The position numbers and the translations under genes were made by a program. From Bacteroidota bacterium (GTDB lineage: Bacteria; Bacteroidota; Ignavibacteria; Ignavibacteriales; Ignavibacteriaceae), in assembly GCA_021824145.1 (NCBI GenBank), contig JAKALM010000001.1, positions 372,001 to 436,000 of the forward strand: 64,000 nucleotides of DNA. Direction: 5' to 3'. Shown here piece after piece: positions 26,415-35,382 of this stretch (its first letter is position 1; each line of letters starts with the position of its first letter). Under the pieces are notes generated by a model. It was not told where the DNA came from, did no database searches, and worked only from the letters and a program-made list of their open reading frames with translations.

Positions 26415-28457
26415 TTACCAAATTTTAACTAGTTTGTCACCGGATCTTCTCATTGGGTCTCCAGGTTTTACATCAAATGCCTGCCAAAATGCAGGTGTAT
26501 TGCTTAATGGCCCATCAACCCGGTATTGTTCTGGCGAATGCGGATCTACTTTAACACGAAGTCTTAATCTTTCAGGTCTGTTTTTTATTCTCCAAATTGT
26601 TGCATAAGAAATGAAAAATCTTTGAGCAGGAGTAAAACCGTCAATTGATTTTCCTGATTTGTATTCTGCAGTTTTTTTGAATGCATCAAATGAAATATTA
26701 ACTCCGCCAAGATCGGCAATATTTTCACCTTCAGTTAACTTGCCATTTACATGCAAAGTATCAACAGCAATGTAATTATCAAATTGATCGACAATTCTTT
26801 CTGCTCTTTTATTGAAATTTTCTTCATCTTGTTTTGTCCACCAATCTTTTAAGTTTCCAGATGCATCATATTGTCTACCTTGGTCATCAAAGCCGTGCGT
26901 CATTTCATGACCAATTACACACCCAATTCCACCATAATTAATTGCATCATCTGCATTGGGATTAAAAAATGGAGGCTGCAAAATTCCTGCAGGAAAAACT
27001 ATTTCGTTGTTAGACGGATTATAATATGCATTAACAGTCTGTGGCGTCATTCCCCATTCAGATTTATCGACTGGTTTTCCAATTTTAGCTAAATTCTTTT
27101 TAGTTTCATAAATTGAAGTGTTGAGAACATTTCCAAAATATGAATCTCTGGTTATTACTAAACCTTTATAACTTTTCCATTTATCGGGATATCCAATTTT
27201 TACAGTGAACGCAGCTAATTTTTTTAAAGCAGCTTTTTTGGTTTCTGGACTCATCCATTCTAAATTTTCAATTCTTGCTTTTAGAGATGCCATTAAATTG
27301 TGAACTAATTCTAATGCACGTTTTTTTGCGTATGGCGGAAAATATTCTTTCACAAATAATTTTCCAAGTTCCATACCAATTTGCCCATTTACAGTGCCCA
27401 TAACTCTTTTCCAACGCGGCTGCATTTCTTTTGTTCCGTTAAGAACTTTTCCGAAGAAATTAAATTCTGCGTCAACAAAATTATCGCTTAAATAAGGAGC
27501 TGCAGTGCGAATGATATTCCATTTTAAATATTCTTTTAGATTTTCGATTGGTGTATTCTTAACTACATTGTTTATTTCTTTTACAAAATCCGGCTGTGCA
27601 ACATTAATATCTTTCGGTTCTTTTGTGCCAATATTTGCGAAGTATTCATTCCAATTAAAATCCGGTGAAAGGCTTATTAATTCTTTCATAGTCATTTTAT
27701 GATATATCTTATTCGGATTTCTCATCTCAACACGCGGCATAGAAGCTTTAGCAAGTTGAGTTTCTAAGTTCATAATATCTTCAGCACTTTTTGAAGCTTT
27801 TGTTTCATCATATCCAATTAAACTGAATAATTTTTTAATTAATTGAGTATAATCTTCACGGATAGTTTTTGTTTTATCATCATCTTTAAGGTAATAATCT
27901 CTATCAGGCATTCCTAAGCCACTCTGAAATAATTGTGCAATATTCATTTTGCTGTTTTTTTCATCCGTCCCAGCGCCAAAAGAAAATAATGGGTTAGAAT
28001 ATCCAAGTTGAACTTTTGCTAATTCTTTATAAAAATCGTTTAGATTTTTAATTGCATCAACTGCATTTAAATCTTTTTCGATTGGCTTATAACCTTGTTT
28101 TTCAATATTTGCACTATCCATACCAGAAGCATAAAAATCTCCAACAAGCTGTTCACTGCTTCCTTTTTTTACACTTTTCAATTTTTCAACATTTGTTAAA
28201 ATATTTTTAAGCTTTGTTAAATTTTCATCCCCAAGTATATAAAAGGAACCCCATCCTGAATATGCAGCTGGTATCTCAGTATTTTTCAACCAGGTTCCAT
28301 TAACATATTGAAAAAAATCTGTTGCAGGACTTACTGAAAGGTCCATATCTTTTTTATTTATTTCATCTGCATTTTTCTCTGACTGACAAAAAGCAGAAGA
28401 AGTCAATCCAAGCATAAATATGCTTAAAATGAAAAGAATTGATTTGTGAATTTTCAT
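26415..28457 (-). CDS. pepO: M13-family zinc metallopeptidase (neprilysin-like)
   Basis: 680-residue exported endopeptidase that cleaves small peptides. Signal peptide (ILFILSIFMLGLTSSAFCQ), then DLSVSPATDFFQYVNGTWL, the standard start of bacterial M13 enzymes. The catalytic zinc motif HEMTH lies in CVIGHEMTHGFDDQGRQYD; the third zinc ligand is the Glu in EGENIADLGGV, and the substrate-backbone motif N-A-Y-Y reads VNAYYNPSNNEIVFPAGIL. The C-terminus ends in the family's W (KLVKIW). Full length, all catalytic residues present. Likely periplasmic or outer-membrane facing. Stand-alone transcription with its own terminator. Confidence 0.96.
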   Translation of the reverse strand: MKIHKSILFILSIFMLGLTSSAFCQSEKNADEINKKDMDLSVSPATDFFQYVNGTWLKNTEIPAAYSGWGSFYILGDENLTKLKNILTNVEKLKSVKKGSSEQLVGDFYASGMDSANIEKQGYKPIEKDLNAVDAIKNLNDFYKELAKVQLGYSNPLFSFGAGTDEKNSKMNIAQLFQSGLGMPDRDYYLKDDDKTKTIREDYTQLIKKLFSLIGYDETKASKSAEDIMNLETQLAKASMPRVEMRNPNKIYHKMTMKELISLSPDFNWNEYFANIGTKEPKDINVAQPDFVKEINNVVKNTPIENLKEYLKWNIIRTAAPYLSDNFVDAEFNFFGKVLNGTKEMQPRWKRVMGTVNGQIGMELGKLFVKEYFPPYAKKRALELVHNLMASLKARIENLEWMSPETKKAALKKLAAFTVKIGYPDKWKSYKGLVITRDSYFGNVLNTSIYETKKNLAKIGKPVDKSEWGMTPQTVNAYYNPSNNEIVFPAGILQPPFFNPNADDAINYGGIGCVIGHEMTHGFDDQGRQYDASGNLKDWWTKQDEENFNKRAERIVDQFDNYIAVDTLHVNGKLTEGENIADLGGVNISFDAFKKTAEYKSGKSIDGFTPAQRFFISYATIWRIKNRPERLRLRVKVDPHSPEQYRVDGPLSNTPAFWQAFDVKPGDPMRRSGDKLVKIW

Positions 28458-28582
28458 AAAATTTACCTCTGTTTATTTTATTTGTTTTTATCAAAAAATA
28501 TGTATTAAATAAATTTCGGAAAGATAAAAAATATTAATTTAATTTTTGAATAAAATGTGATGAGTTGTTTTATGATATGAAA

Positions 28583-28616
28583 GACTTATCCGAATAATAA
28601 TTTATCCGGATAAGTC
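28583..28616 (-). terminator. Hairpin after the YbaK-like gene
   Basis: Perfect 10-bp stem GACTTATCCG / CGGATAAGTC with a 14-nt loop, about 20 bp beyond the stop of the YbaK-like gene. The T-tract is weak (GTCTTTCAT), so it may be an inefficient terminator. Confidence 0.55.
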
Positions 28617-28635
28617 AGAATTGTTATTTGCAGAG

Positions 28636-29109
28636 TTATAGCATTGACTGAAATGAAAAATCTAATATTTTGGGTTTTACTAATTTTTCAAAATCTTTGT
28701 ATCGCATTTTAATTAATTGTGAATGTGAACAAGCATTAAATGCAATCTCTTCATCTTCTGTTAAACTTTTTGCAACAAAAACCTCAATTCCATAAATGTT
28801 TCCGAAGGGTGGCATAGCACCAACTTCACAATCAGGGAATTTATCCATAAATTCTTGTTCATAAGCAAGCCGAATATTTTCTGCACCGGTAAATTCTTTT
28901 AGCAAGTCGAAATCCACTTTATCTGAAGCTGGCAAAACAGCCATCGCCATTTTACCATCAATTTTTATTAAAACAGTTTTAGCTAATTCTTTACCGGGAA
29001 TATGCGCTGATGCAGCAATTTCTTGTGCTGTAAAAGCCGATGAGTGGCTTATCGTAACGTACTTGATATTGTTTATATCTAAGTAATCTTTTAATTTTTG
29101 CATTGGCAT
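28636..29109 (-). CDS. YbaK/EbsC-domain aminoacyl-tRNA deacylase-like protein
   Basis: 157 residues covering one YbaK/prolyl-tRNA editing domain. It reads: YVTISHSSAFTAQEIAASAH, KELAKTVLIKIDGKMAMAVLPA (with the conserved Lys for tRNA contact, around residue 47), then CEVGAMPPFGNIYGIEVFV, the characteristic G-A-x-x-P-F-G loop. Such proteins hydrolyse mischarged aminoacyl-tRNA such as Ala- or Cys-tRNAPro. Two ATGs occur; the first is chosen because GGAGG lies 5 bp before it. The C-terminal tail extends about 15 residues past the core domain. Confidence 0.88.
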   Translation of the reverse strand: MPMQKLKDYLDINNIKYVTISHSSAFTAQEIAASAHIPGKELAKTVLIKIDGKMAMAVLPASDKVDFDLLKEFTGAENIRLAYEQEFMDKFPDCEVGAMPPFGNIYGIEVFVAKSLTEDEEIAFNACSHSQLIKMRYKDFEKLVKPKILDFSFQSML

Positions 29110-29191
29110 GGCAACCTCCAGTATTTAAATAAGAAATATTTATTCATTACTAAAAAAGTTTTTTAATTCATAAAGTTTATACGAAAAAAAT

Positions 29192-29512
29192 TCAAACTAT
29201 AATGCTAACCTTTTCTTCAACCTCCTTTACAAGTTCTAAAAATCTTTTATATGGTATTGCAGTTAAACTCTCTGCCTGGAAAGCTCCATTTGACATACTT
29301 ATTAAAGAAACTTTAGCAGCTGTTTCCTCATCTGGAGCTTCATATATATCTAAAAAATCATATGGACCCAGCAAAGCATAGTGCGAAATGAATTTGACTT
29401 CCGGGCATTTCTTTTTTACTTGCTCTAGCCAGCTTCGCCCAAGCTGTGCGCGTTCTTTTAAATGTTTAGAAATTTCCGGAGAAAGCTTAGTCATAAGAAT
29501 GAAAGTTTTCAT
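29192..29512 (-). CDS. GYD-domain protein
   Basis: 106-residue ferredoxin-like-fold protein of the GYD family: FILMTKLSPE, then KFISHYALLGPYDFLDIYEAPDEETAAKVSL with the G-P-Y-D variant of the family's G-x-Y-D signature, then GAFQAESLTAIPYKRF. Found widely as a small cytosolic protein with no established biochemical function; the fold forms oligomers and could bind a ligand. It lies 82 bp upstream of the YbaK-like gene, same strand. Confidence 0.85.
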   Translation of the reverse strand: MKTFILMTKLSPEISKHLKERAQLGRSWLEQVKKKCPEVKFISHYALLGPYDFLDIYEAPDEETAAKVSLISMSNGAFQAESLTAIPYKRFLELVKEVEEKVSIIV

Positions 29513-29828
29513 GGCTTTTCCCTTTCCAGTATGGATCTCTTTATATGAAATTAATTCAAAAAGAATTTACCATACATCTTAAGCCGCTTTTTTATTCGAA
29601 ATGGTTTAAGGTGTTTGTGGAGTTAATTTATTCAAAAATAATATACATTGATTGATTGAGAATTTCAAAACAAAAATAAAGTGGCTCAAATTTTAGTTTA
29701 TAATTGCAAAATATATTTTGTAATGATAATTCCATTTAGGATTTTGACCACTCATGTAATAATAATTCCGTTGTTAATAATTATAATTAATTATTCAAGC
29801 AATTAAATAATGTTTACAGACGTTAAAA

Positions 29829-29849
29829 GATAATTGACGCTCAATTATC
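29829..29849. promoter_or_regulatory. Perfect inverted repeat upstream of the NTF2-fold gene
   Basis: GATAATTGA (29829-29837), 3-nt centre CGC, TCAATTATC (29841-29849), ending 36 bp before the ATG at 29886. It could be a dimeric repressor operator or a 5' leader hairpin. The rest of the 29513-29885 gap is featureless AT-rich sequence. Confidence 0.5.
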
Positions 29850-29885
29850 GGAATAAATAAATTATCTTAATTTTGAGGAGAAAAT

Positions 29886-30329
29886 ATGAAAACATTAAAG
29901 AGCCTGATTTTAATTGCGTTTTTAGCATTAACTTTTTCAGCATATGCCGAAAATAATTTCATAAAAGAAGATAAAGGTGAAATTGAACAAGTAGTTACCA
30001 ATTTTGTAAAAAATGTTGATTCTAGAAATGCAAACGATTTATCAAATTCAATTATGCCTTCTGCTTCAATTGTAGTTGTTAACGAGCTTACAAAATCTAT
30101 TGACAGTTATTCTGGGACCCAATTTGTAAATCTTGTAAAAAATGGACAAAAAGGTGGATGGCAGAGAAATGTAAGTGTTAGTACAGTTGATTCGGATGGA
30201 AATACTGCAATTGCAAAAGTTGATATTACTGATTCACGATTAAAAGAAACTGGTTACTATACATTTGTAAAAGATAACGGTGTTTGGAAAATTACCTCTG
30301 AAATAACAACTTTAAAACTCAACAAATAG
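29886..30329 (+). CDS. Exported NTF2-fold (lumazine-binding-like) protein
   Basis: 147 residues with a cleavable signal peptide (SLILIAFLALTFSAYAEN). The mature part is an NTF2-like/SnoaL-like domain of the putative lumazine-binding type: DKGEIEQVVTNFVKNVDSRN (N-terminal helix), the strand SASIVVV, and the closing TAIAKVDITDS / GYYTFVKDNGVWKITSE. These domains bind small ligands or act as chaperone-like stress proteins; the ligand cannot be deduced. Perfect GAGGAGAAAAT ribosome site. It is a single-gene transcript ending in a hairpin. Confidence 0.8.
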   Translation: MKTLKSLILIAFLALTFSAYAENNFIKEDKGEIEQVVTNFVKNVDSRNANDLSNSIMPSASIVVVNELTKSIDSYSGTQFVNLVKNGQKGGWQRNVSVSTVDSDGNTAIAKVDITDSRLKETGYYTFVKDNGVWKITSEITTLKLNK

Positions 30330-30343
30330 ATTATTACTAATTT

Positions 30344-30372
30344 AACCGGTATGAAAATCAATCATACCGGTT
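30344..30372 (+). terminator. Terminator of the NTF2-fold gene
   Basis: Perfect 11-bp stem AACCGGTATGA / TCATACCGGTT around a 7-nt loop, followed by TTGATTT. It lies between convergent genes. Confidence 0.8.
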
Positions 30373-30396
30373 TTGATTTCTATCTTACTAAAAACT

Positions 30397-31707
30397 TTAC
30401 CAGACTACAGTCCCAATTACTTTTTCTAACGCATATTTGCTGATTAAATTTTTATAAATGACTTGAAGATAAAGTAATTTTGCTTCTGCCAAAGTCGTTT
30501 CGGCATCAATCAAATCCAAATTTGTAATAACACCGTCTCTATATTTAACCACGGCTCTTGATACAGCTTCTTCTGCTTGCTTAACTTGTAATTTTGTTGT
30601 TGCAAGTTTTTCTCTATTTAACTGCAAATCCGAATATGCACTTTGAACTTCGGTTTTAATTTTTCTTTCTAGACTTAAAATTTCCTGCGAACTCGATTTT
30701 AAATTTGCTTCTGCTTCTTCAACTTTTGCATCAGTTCTGTAACCATTAAAGATTGGAATGTTTACCGAAATTGCCGCTGCCCAGTTGCCTCTTAAAACAT
30801 CGAGGTTGGGGAAAAAGCCATTCTTAAGTCCATAATTAGCACCTATTGAAATTGTAGGTCTATCTCCTAATGAATATAAATTTTGAGAAATTTTTGCACT
30901 GTTTTCTGCATCTTTTGCCAACTTGATTTCTGGCCGCATTTTATATGCTTGAATAATTAGCGAGTCTTCGTTAGCATTAAATTCATTCAATGTAAAATTT
31001 CCAGACAAATTGAATGGCTGTTCAGAATTGTATCCTATTAAATTTTGAAGATAAATTTTTTCTTTTCTCAAAGCATTTTGCAAATCAATTTTAGCATTTT
31101 GTGCTGAAGCAATGCGAACTTCAGTTGTAAGCACATCAAAATCCGTGGCACTTCCAGTAATAACTTTTTTCTTTGTTACATCAAGGTGCTTATTAAGCGT
31201 ATTTATTTGATCATCAGTTACATTAATGCTTTTCTCAAGAAACAAGATTGTATAAAAAGTTTGTATAGCACTATAAGAAAGATTTGATTTAATTAAATTT
31301 ATTTTTTCTTCTGCAGAAAGTTTATAAGATTTTATCAAATCCAAGCCAGCTTCTCTTTTGCCAAAATCATAAAGAGTGTAGCCAGCGCTTACATGCATAT
31401 CATAGTTATTAGGTGTATTAAAATTAAAATTTCCCATTCCAGGAAAACTTAAAGATATAATTGGACCGATCCATGCATAAGAAAGACTTCCATCTACCTG
31501 TGGATAATAGTTACTTTTCTGTTCTTTAATTTTTGCATCTTCAGCATTAACTTGCTCAATTGCCTGATTTATTAAAGGCTGATTAGTTAATGTTAGGTTT
31601 ATAACTTCTTTAAGTGAAAGAGAATCGGGTTTGATCTGTTGTGCTTGAACAACAGAAATTAGTCCAAATAATATCATTACAAAAATTATTTTAAAATAAA
31701 ATTTCAT
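30397..31707 (-). CDS. TolC-family outer-membrane efflux protein (emrAB operon)
   Basis: 436-residue outer-membrane channel, third transporter component of a TetR-EmrA-EmrB-TolC operon. Signal peptide (IIFVMILFGLISVVQAQ), then two OEP repeats: LKEVINLTLTNQPLINQAIEQ (first), long helices around LTTEVRIASAQNAKIDLQNA, and a second half beginning KMRPEIKLAKDAENSAKISQ with NIPIFNGYRTDAKVEEAEAN (the I-P-I-F-N-G turn is diagnostic). It lies 62 bp after the transporter gene. Confidence 0.92.
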   Translation of the reverse strand: MKFYFKIIFVMILFGLISVVQAQQIKPDSLSLKEVINLTLTNQPLINQAIEQVNAEDAKIKEQKSNYYPQVDGSLSYAWIGPIISLSFPGMGNFNFNTPNNYDMHVSAGYTLYDFGKREAGLDLIKSYKLSAEEKINLIKSNLSYSAIQTFYTILFLEKSINVTDDQINTLNKHLDVTKKKVITGSATDFDVLTTEVRIASAQNAKIDLQNALRKEKIYLQNLIGYNSEQPFNLSGNFTLNEFNANEDSLIIQAYKMRPEIKLAKDAENSAKISQNLYSLGDRPTISIGANYGLKNGFFPNLDVLRGNWAAAISVNIPIFNGYRTDAKVEEAEANLKSSSQEILSLERKIKTEVQSAYSDLQLNREKLATTKLQVKQAEEAVSRAVVKYRDGVITNLDLIDAETTLAEAKLLYLQVIYKNLISKYALEKVIGTVVW

Positions 31708-31769
31708 TTTTTTTCCGCTGAATAAAGTTTATTATTAAACTCAAATTGATTACTAAATTTTTATTCTTA

Positions 31770-33395
31770 TTAGTCCATTGCAACAAATTTTTCACCATTT
31801 GCTTTTTTCTTCTTTTTATACCTCAGGAATAAAATCGGCACAATACAAAGGATAGTTATTAATGAAGCTATAAAGAAATCATCATCAACTGCTGATACAA
31901 AAGCTTGCAGATTGATATTGTATATTATTAAAGCATTTGCTCTTAATGATGACAAAGCAATTGTTCCGCCTGCCGCATGTTGCGCAAATCTTGATAAACC
32001 AGATAAAATATTTTTAGTTACAGGGGCATATTGATTTACTGCTTGTCCGTAGATTGTAGTATGAAATATAGTTCTATCTGTTAAAAGAGTACCCATAATT
32101 GCTACACCAAAACTTCCGCCAATTTGCCTTAATACATTATACAAACCTGAAGCCTGAGCCATTCGCTCTCTTGGAATTCCTGAAAGTGCAATCGTACTAA
32201 GCGGAGTGAATATCCATCCCATTCCTAGCCCGCGCAGATAAAGTGAAATCATGATTGATGATGTTTCAGAAAAAAGTGAAAGGAAATGATTAACAAAAAG
32301 ACTTAGCGCTAATAGAATAATTCCAATAGAAGCTGGTATTTTGGGATTTACCTTGTCTGCTAAGTTGCCAGCAATTGGAGACATAGTTGCCTGTAAAAAT
32401 CCAATTGGCAAAAAAAGTGAACCAGCTTGAAATGCAGTGTAACCAAGACCATTTTGCAAATATAAAGGCAGTAAAAAAGTACTTCCAAACATTCCCATTC
32501 CGAAGATAAAAAGAACAACATTTGCCATTGCAAAGTTGAAATTTTTTAACAAACTAAGGTCAATCAATGGATGTTTAGTGTTTAATTCGGCAATCATAAA
32601 AACTACAAACCCAATCAAGGAAATTGTAAAACAAGTTACAATAAAAGGTGATGTCCAACCTCCAGTATTCCAATCAGCATTACCATCTGAAAGTGCGATA
32701 AGTAATGCACTTAAGAAAATTGCCATCGATACAAATCCAATTAAATCAAATTTTCTAGATGTTAAAGTTTTGTATTCTCTTTGAATAACCATGGTTGCAA
32801 AAACTCCGATTACTCCTACGGGGACATTTACATCAAAAATAGAATGCCATGCAAAATTATCAATCAAATAACCGCCGAGAGTTGGCCCAAGTGAAACTGA
32901 AGCGGCAGCTGCAATTGTCCAAAATCCAAGTGCTATTCCACGTCGTTCAGGAGGAAATTCCCTCATTACAATTGCCATTCCTACTGGCATCATTAAGCCG
33001 GCGCCTGCACCTTGAATTATACGGAACAAAATAAGTGCGGATTCATTCCATGATAAAGAACAAAGCAGCGATCCCAAAGTGAAGAGGCTGAGAGCAGTTG
33101 CATAAGTTTTTTTATAACCAAAATGATCTGCAATCCAGCCCGATGTTGGAAGCATAACTGCAAATACAAGTAAATAAGCTGTTGCAACCCATTTTACAGT
33201 GTCAACTCCAATTCCAAACGTTGCCATAATTTTTGCAAGCGATACATCAACAATTGTTGCATCAAGAACAGCCATAAAGGTTCCGATCATTACATTGCCA
33301 AGTACCCACCACTTATATGAAGAATGTTCGTGATGAAGAGACGAAATCTGATTGACGGCTGTACCTCTAATAGATTTTCTTTTAGAACCGAACAT
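31770..33395 (-). CDS. emrB: DHA2-family drug:H+ antiporter (EmrB-like)
   Basis: 541 residues, 14 predicted TM helices of the DHA2 major-facilitator group. The N-terminus shows NVMIGTFMAVLDATIVDVSL (the motif D1 LDxTIVNVAL type) and motif A as GWIADHFGYKKTY in the first cytoplasmic loop; a conserved arginine follows in LILFRIIQGAGAGLMMPVGM. The C-terminal tail is lysine-rich. Exports hydrophobic toxicants in complex with the EmrA adaptor and a TolC channel. It begins one base after the emrA stop, so the two are translationally coupled. Confidence 0.94.
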   Translation of the reverse strand: MFGSKRKSIRGTAVNQISSLHHEHSSYKWWVLGNVMIGTFMAVLDATIVDVSLAKIMATFGIGVDTVKWVATAYLLVFAVMLPTSGWIADHFGYKKTYATALSLFTLGSLLCSLSWNESALILFRIIQGAGAGLMMPVGMAIVMREFPPERRGIALGFWTIAAAASVSLGPTLGGYLIDNFAWHSIFDVNVPVGVIGVFATMVIQREYKTLTSRKFDLIGFVSMAIFLSALLIALSDGNADWNTGGWTSPFIVTCFTISLIGFVVFMIAELNTKHPLIDLSLLKNFNFAMANVVLFIFGMGMFGSTFLLPLYLQNGLGYTAFQAGSLFLPIGFLQATMSPIAGNLADKVNPKIPASIGIILLALSLFVNHFLSLFSETSSIMISLYLRGLGMGWIFTPLSTIALSGIPRERMAQASGLYNVLRQIGGSFGVAIMGTLLTDRTIFHTTIYGQAVNQYAPVTKNILSGLSRFAQHAAGGTIALSSLRANALIIYNINLQAFVSAVDDDFFIASLITILCIVPILFLRYKKKKKANGEKFVAMD

Positions 33396-33396
33396 T

Positions 33397-34398
33397 TTAT
33401 TTCACCTTTACAGATATTTCAACAGACATTCCAGGCCTTAGTATAGGCTGCTGTTTTCCTGTTTCTCCCAGGTCATCAATAGAAATTTTTATAGGTACTC
33501 GTTGAGTAACTTTTGTAAAATTTCCTGATGCATTATTGGGTGGAATTAAAGAAAATTCTGAAGCAGTATAATTTCCAATCTCAAAAACTTTTCCTGAAAA
33601 TTTTATGTTTGGGTAAGAGTCAACATCAATTTCTACAGGATCACCTAAGTGAAGATTAGTAAGTTTTGTTTCCTCAAGATTTGCAGTTATCCAAATATTT
33701 TTCAAATCATAAATCGTAAATATTGGTTGTCCAGGCTGAACAACATCACCTGTTAGCACCCATCTTTTGGCAACAACTCCGTTCATCGGTGCTGATATAG
33801 TTGTGTTATTTAATTGAGATTCAATTACACCAACTTGACTTTTTGCTGTTGTAATTTTTGTAAGTTCAATATTGTATTCTGCTTTAGCTGCTTCCAATGC
33901 TTTTTGTAAATGATCATATTGTTCTTTGGTAATAATTCCACTTTTAAATTGAGCTGCACCGCGATTATAATCATCTTGTGCCCGGCTTAAATTTACTTGT
34001 GCAAGTGGAACACTTTTTTGTGCAAGATCAAGGCCGGCTTTAGCGGAAGCTTCCTGTGCTTTTAGATCGCTATTGTCTAGTTTAACAAGGACTTGGTTTG
34101 CCTTAACAGTATCACCTTCGTCTGTTCCCAAGAAAATAATTCTTCCAAGCATTTTAGAACTTACCGAAACACTATTTGCATCAACATATGCATCGTCTGT
34201 AGACACGAAGTCTTGCATTTTCATATACCAATAATAACCGCCAATTACAGCTGCAATAATCAAAATAAGAAGAGGAATTATCATTCTTTTCTTTTTGAAC
34301 AAAGGGACTTCATCTATACTTTCATCGGAGCCATTATTTTTTGATGCGGTTTTAGTATTTGTCTTCATTTTATCAATTAACTCTTCATTTTGTGACAT
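33397..34398 (-). CDS. emrA: HlyD/EmrA-family membrane fusion protein
   Basis: 333 residues: a cytoplasmic N-terminal tail, one TM helix (IIPLLILIIAAVIGGYYWYM, about 39-58), then the lipoyl half-motif FVSTDDAYVDANSVSVSSKM, a coiled-coil hairpin (LDLAQKSVPLAQVNLSRAQD) and the second lipoyl half (TTISAPMNGVVAKRWVLTGD), ending in a beta-barrel domain with PGMSVEISVKV. Connects EmrB to the outer-membrane channel. It lies 39 bp downstream of the tetR-type gene. Confidence 0.94.
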   Translation of the reverse strand: MSQNEELIDKMKTNTKTASKNNGSDESIDEVPLFKKKRMIIPLLILIIAAVIGGYYWYMKMQDFVSTDDAYVDANSVSVSSKMLGRIIFLGTDEGDTVKANQVLVKLDNSDLKAQEASAKAGLDLAQKSVPLAQVNLSRAQDDYNRGAAQFKSGIITKEQYDHLQKALEAAKAEYNIELTKITTAKSQVGVIESQLNNTTISAPMNGVVAKRWVLTGDVVQPGQPIFTIYDLKNIWITANLEETKLTNLHLGDPVEIDVDSYPNIKFSGKVFEIGNYTASEFSLIPPNNASGNFTKVTQRVPIKISIDDLGETGKQQPILRPGMSVEISVKVK

Positions 34399-34437
34399 TT
34401 ATTTTATTCCTTTTCGATATTAAATACCTTAAAAAAA

Positions 34438-35049
34438 TTATTTACAACTAATTCCTTTAATTAGATATTCTGTTGCTCTTTTCATTTCACTTTCTAAATT
34501 TTTATAAGTTTCTTCATCGGCTTTGTGCTCATTCAGTAACTTGATGACTCTAAAACGTAACCCTTGTAAGATGTGAAGTAGCACTTTTGAAAAATCATCT
34601 GGAAGATCGTTACTAAATTCTTGGGCGCGTTTTCCTTCATCAATTATTTTTTCCAATAATATTAATTCTTGTTTTTCAAAGTCTTCAAATAATTTTTTGA
34701 AAACTGATTTGATATCAAAAACCGAATGAACACTCAACATACCAAGATTTACAAGTTCATGAAAATATTTTAACCGCTGTTCAACATATTCATTAAGTTT
34801 TTCTGATGCCGAAGTTTGTTCTTGAAACTTAGATTCAATGTTATTAACAAATTCATTTTGTTCTTGAATAACTACCGCTTTAAATAAATCTTCCTTTGTT
34901 GGAAAGTAATAATAAAGTGATGCTTTACCCATTTCTACATCACCAGCAATTTCGTCCATAGTAACTTTTGAAAATCCATAATGAGCAAATCTTTTTCTTG
35001 CTGCATTTAAAATAGATTTTTCCTTTTCGCTTAAAATTTTATCAGACAT
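34438..35049 (-). CDS. TetR/AcrR-family transcriptional repressor
   Basis: 203 residues, all-helical. The N-terminal DNA-binding domain is typical: SILNAARKRFAHYGFSKVTM, DEIAGDVEMGKASLYYYFPT, KEDLFKAVV (helix-turn-helix at about residues 30-50). The ligand-binding C-terminal part is divergent as usual. First gene of the tetR-emrA-emrB-tolC operon and probably its autorepressor, released by a pump substrate. A 9+9 bp inverted repeat lies 11 bp upstream of its start codon and is the obvious operator candidate. Confidence 0.92.
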   Translation of the reverse strand: MSDKILSEKEKSILNAARKRFAHYGFSKVTMDEIAGDVEMGKASLYYYFPTKEDLFKAVVIQEQNEFVNNIESKFQEQTSASEKLNEYVEQRLKYFHELVNLGMLSVHSVFDIKSVFKKLFEDFEKQELILLEKIIDEGKRAQEFSNDLPDDFSKVLLHILQGLRFRVIKLLNEHKADEETYKNLESEMKRATEYLIKGISCK

Positions 35050-35059
35050 TTTATTTTTC

Positions 35060-35090
35060 TTTTCGACTAATTTACTTGAACAGTCGAAAA
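35060..35090. promoter_or_regulatory. Candidate TetR operator upstream of the efflux operon
   Basis: TTTTCGACT (35060-35068) and AGTCGAAAA (35082-35090) form a perfect 9-bp inverted repeat with a 13-nt centre, immediately upstream of the repressor's start codon at 35049. Position and symmetry fit autoregulation. The remainder of the gap up to 35382 shows no further structure. Confidence 0.6.
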
Positions 35091-35382
35091 ATAATTGAAA
35101 TATTGAGATTTGGCAAGATATTTAATCACATGAGTTATTTTTAACTCAATTTAATCCAAAATTGTGATTTTAATTACAATAAAAATTGATGTTTTAGTTC
35201 TAAAAATTTGAATAGTTTGTTCAAAATCGTAATACGAATGTAATATTCGAATTTAAATATGTTTTAATAAGAGGTTGTTTGTGCCATTATTTTTTAAAAT
35301 TAAATTTATTTTTAATCTTTTTCTTACATTTCACCATAATAAAATTGTAGTAATTCAAACATATAATATTAGGATTAAGAAA

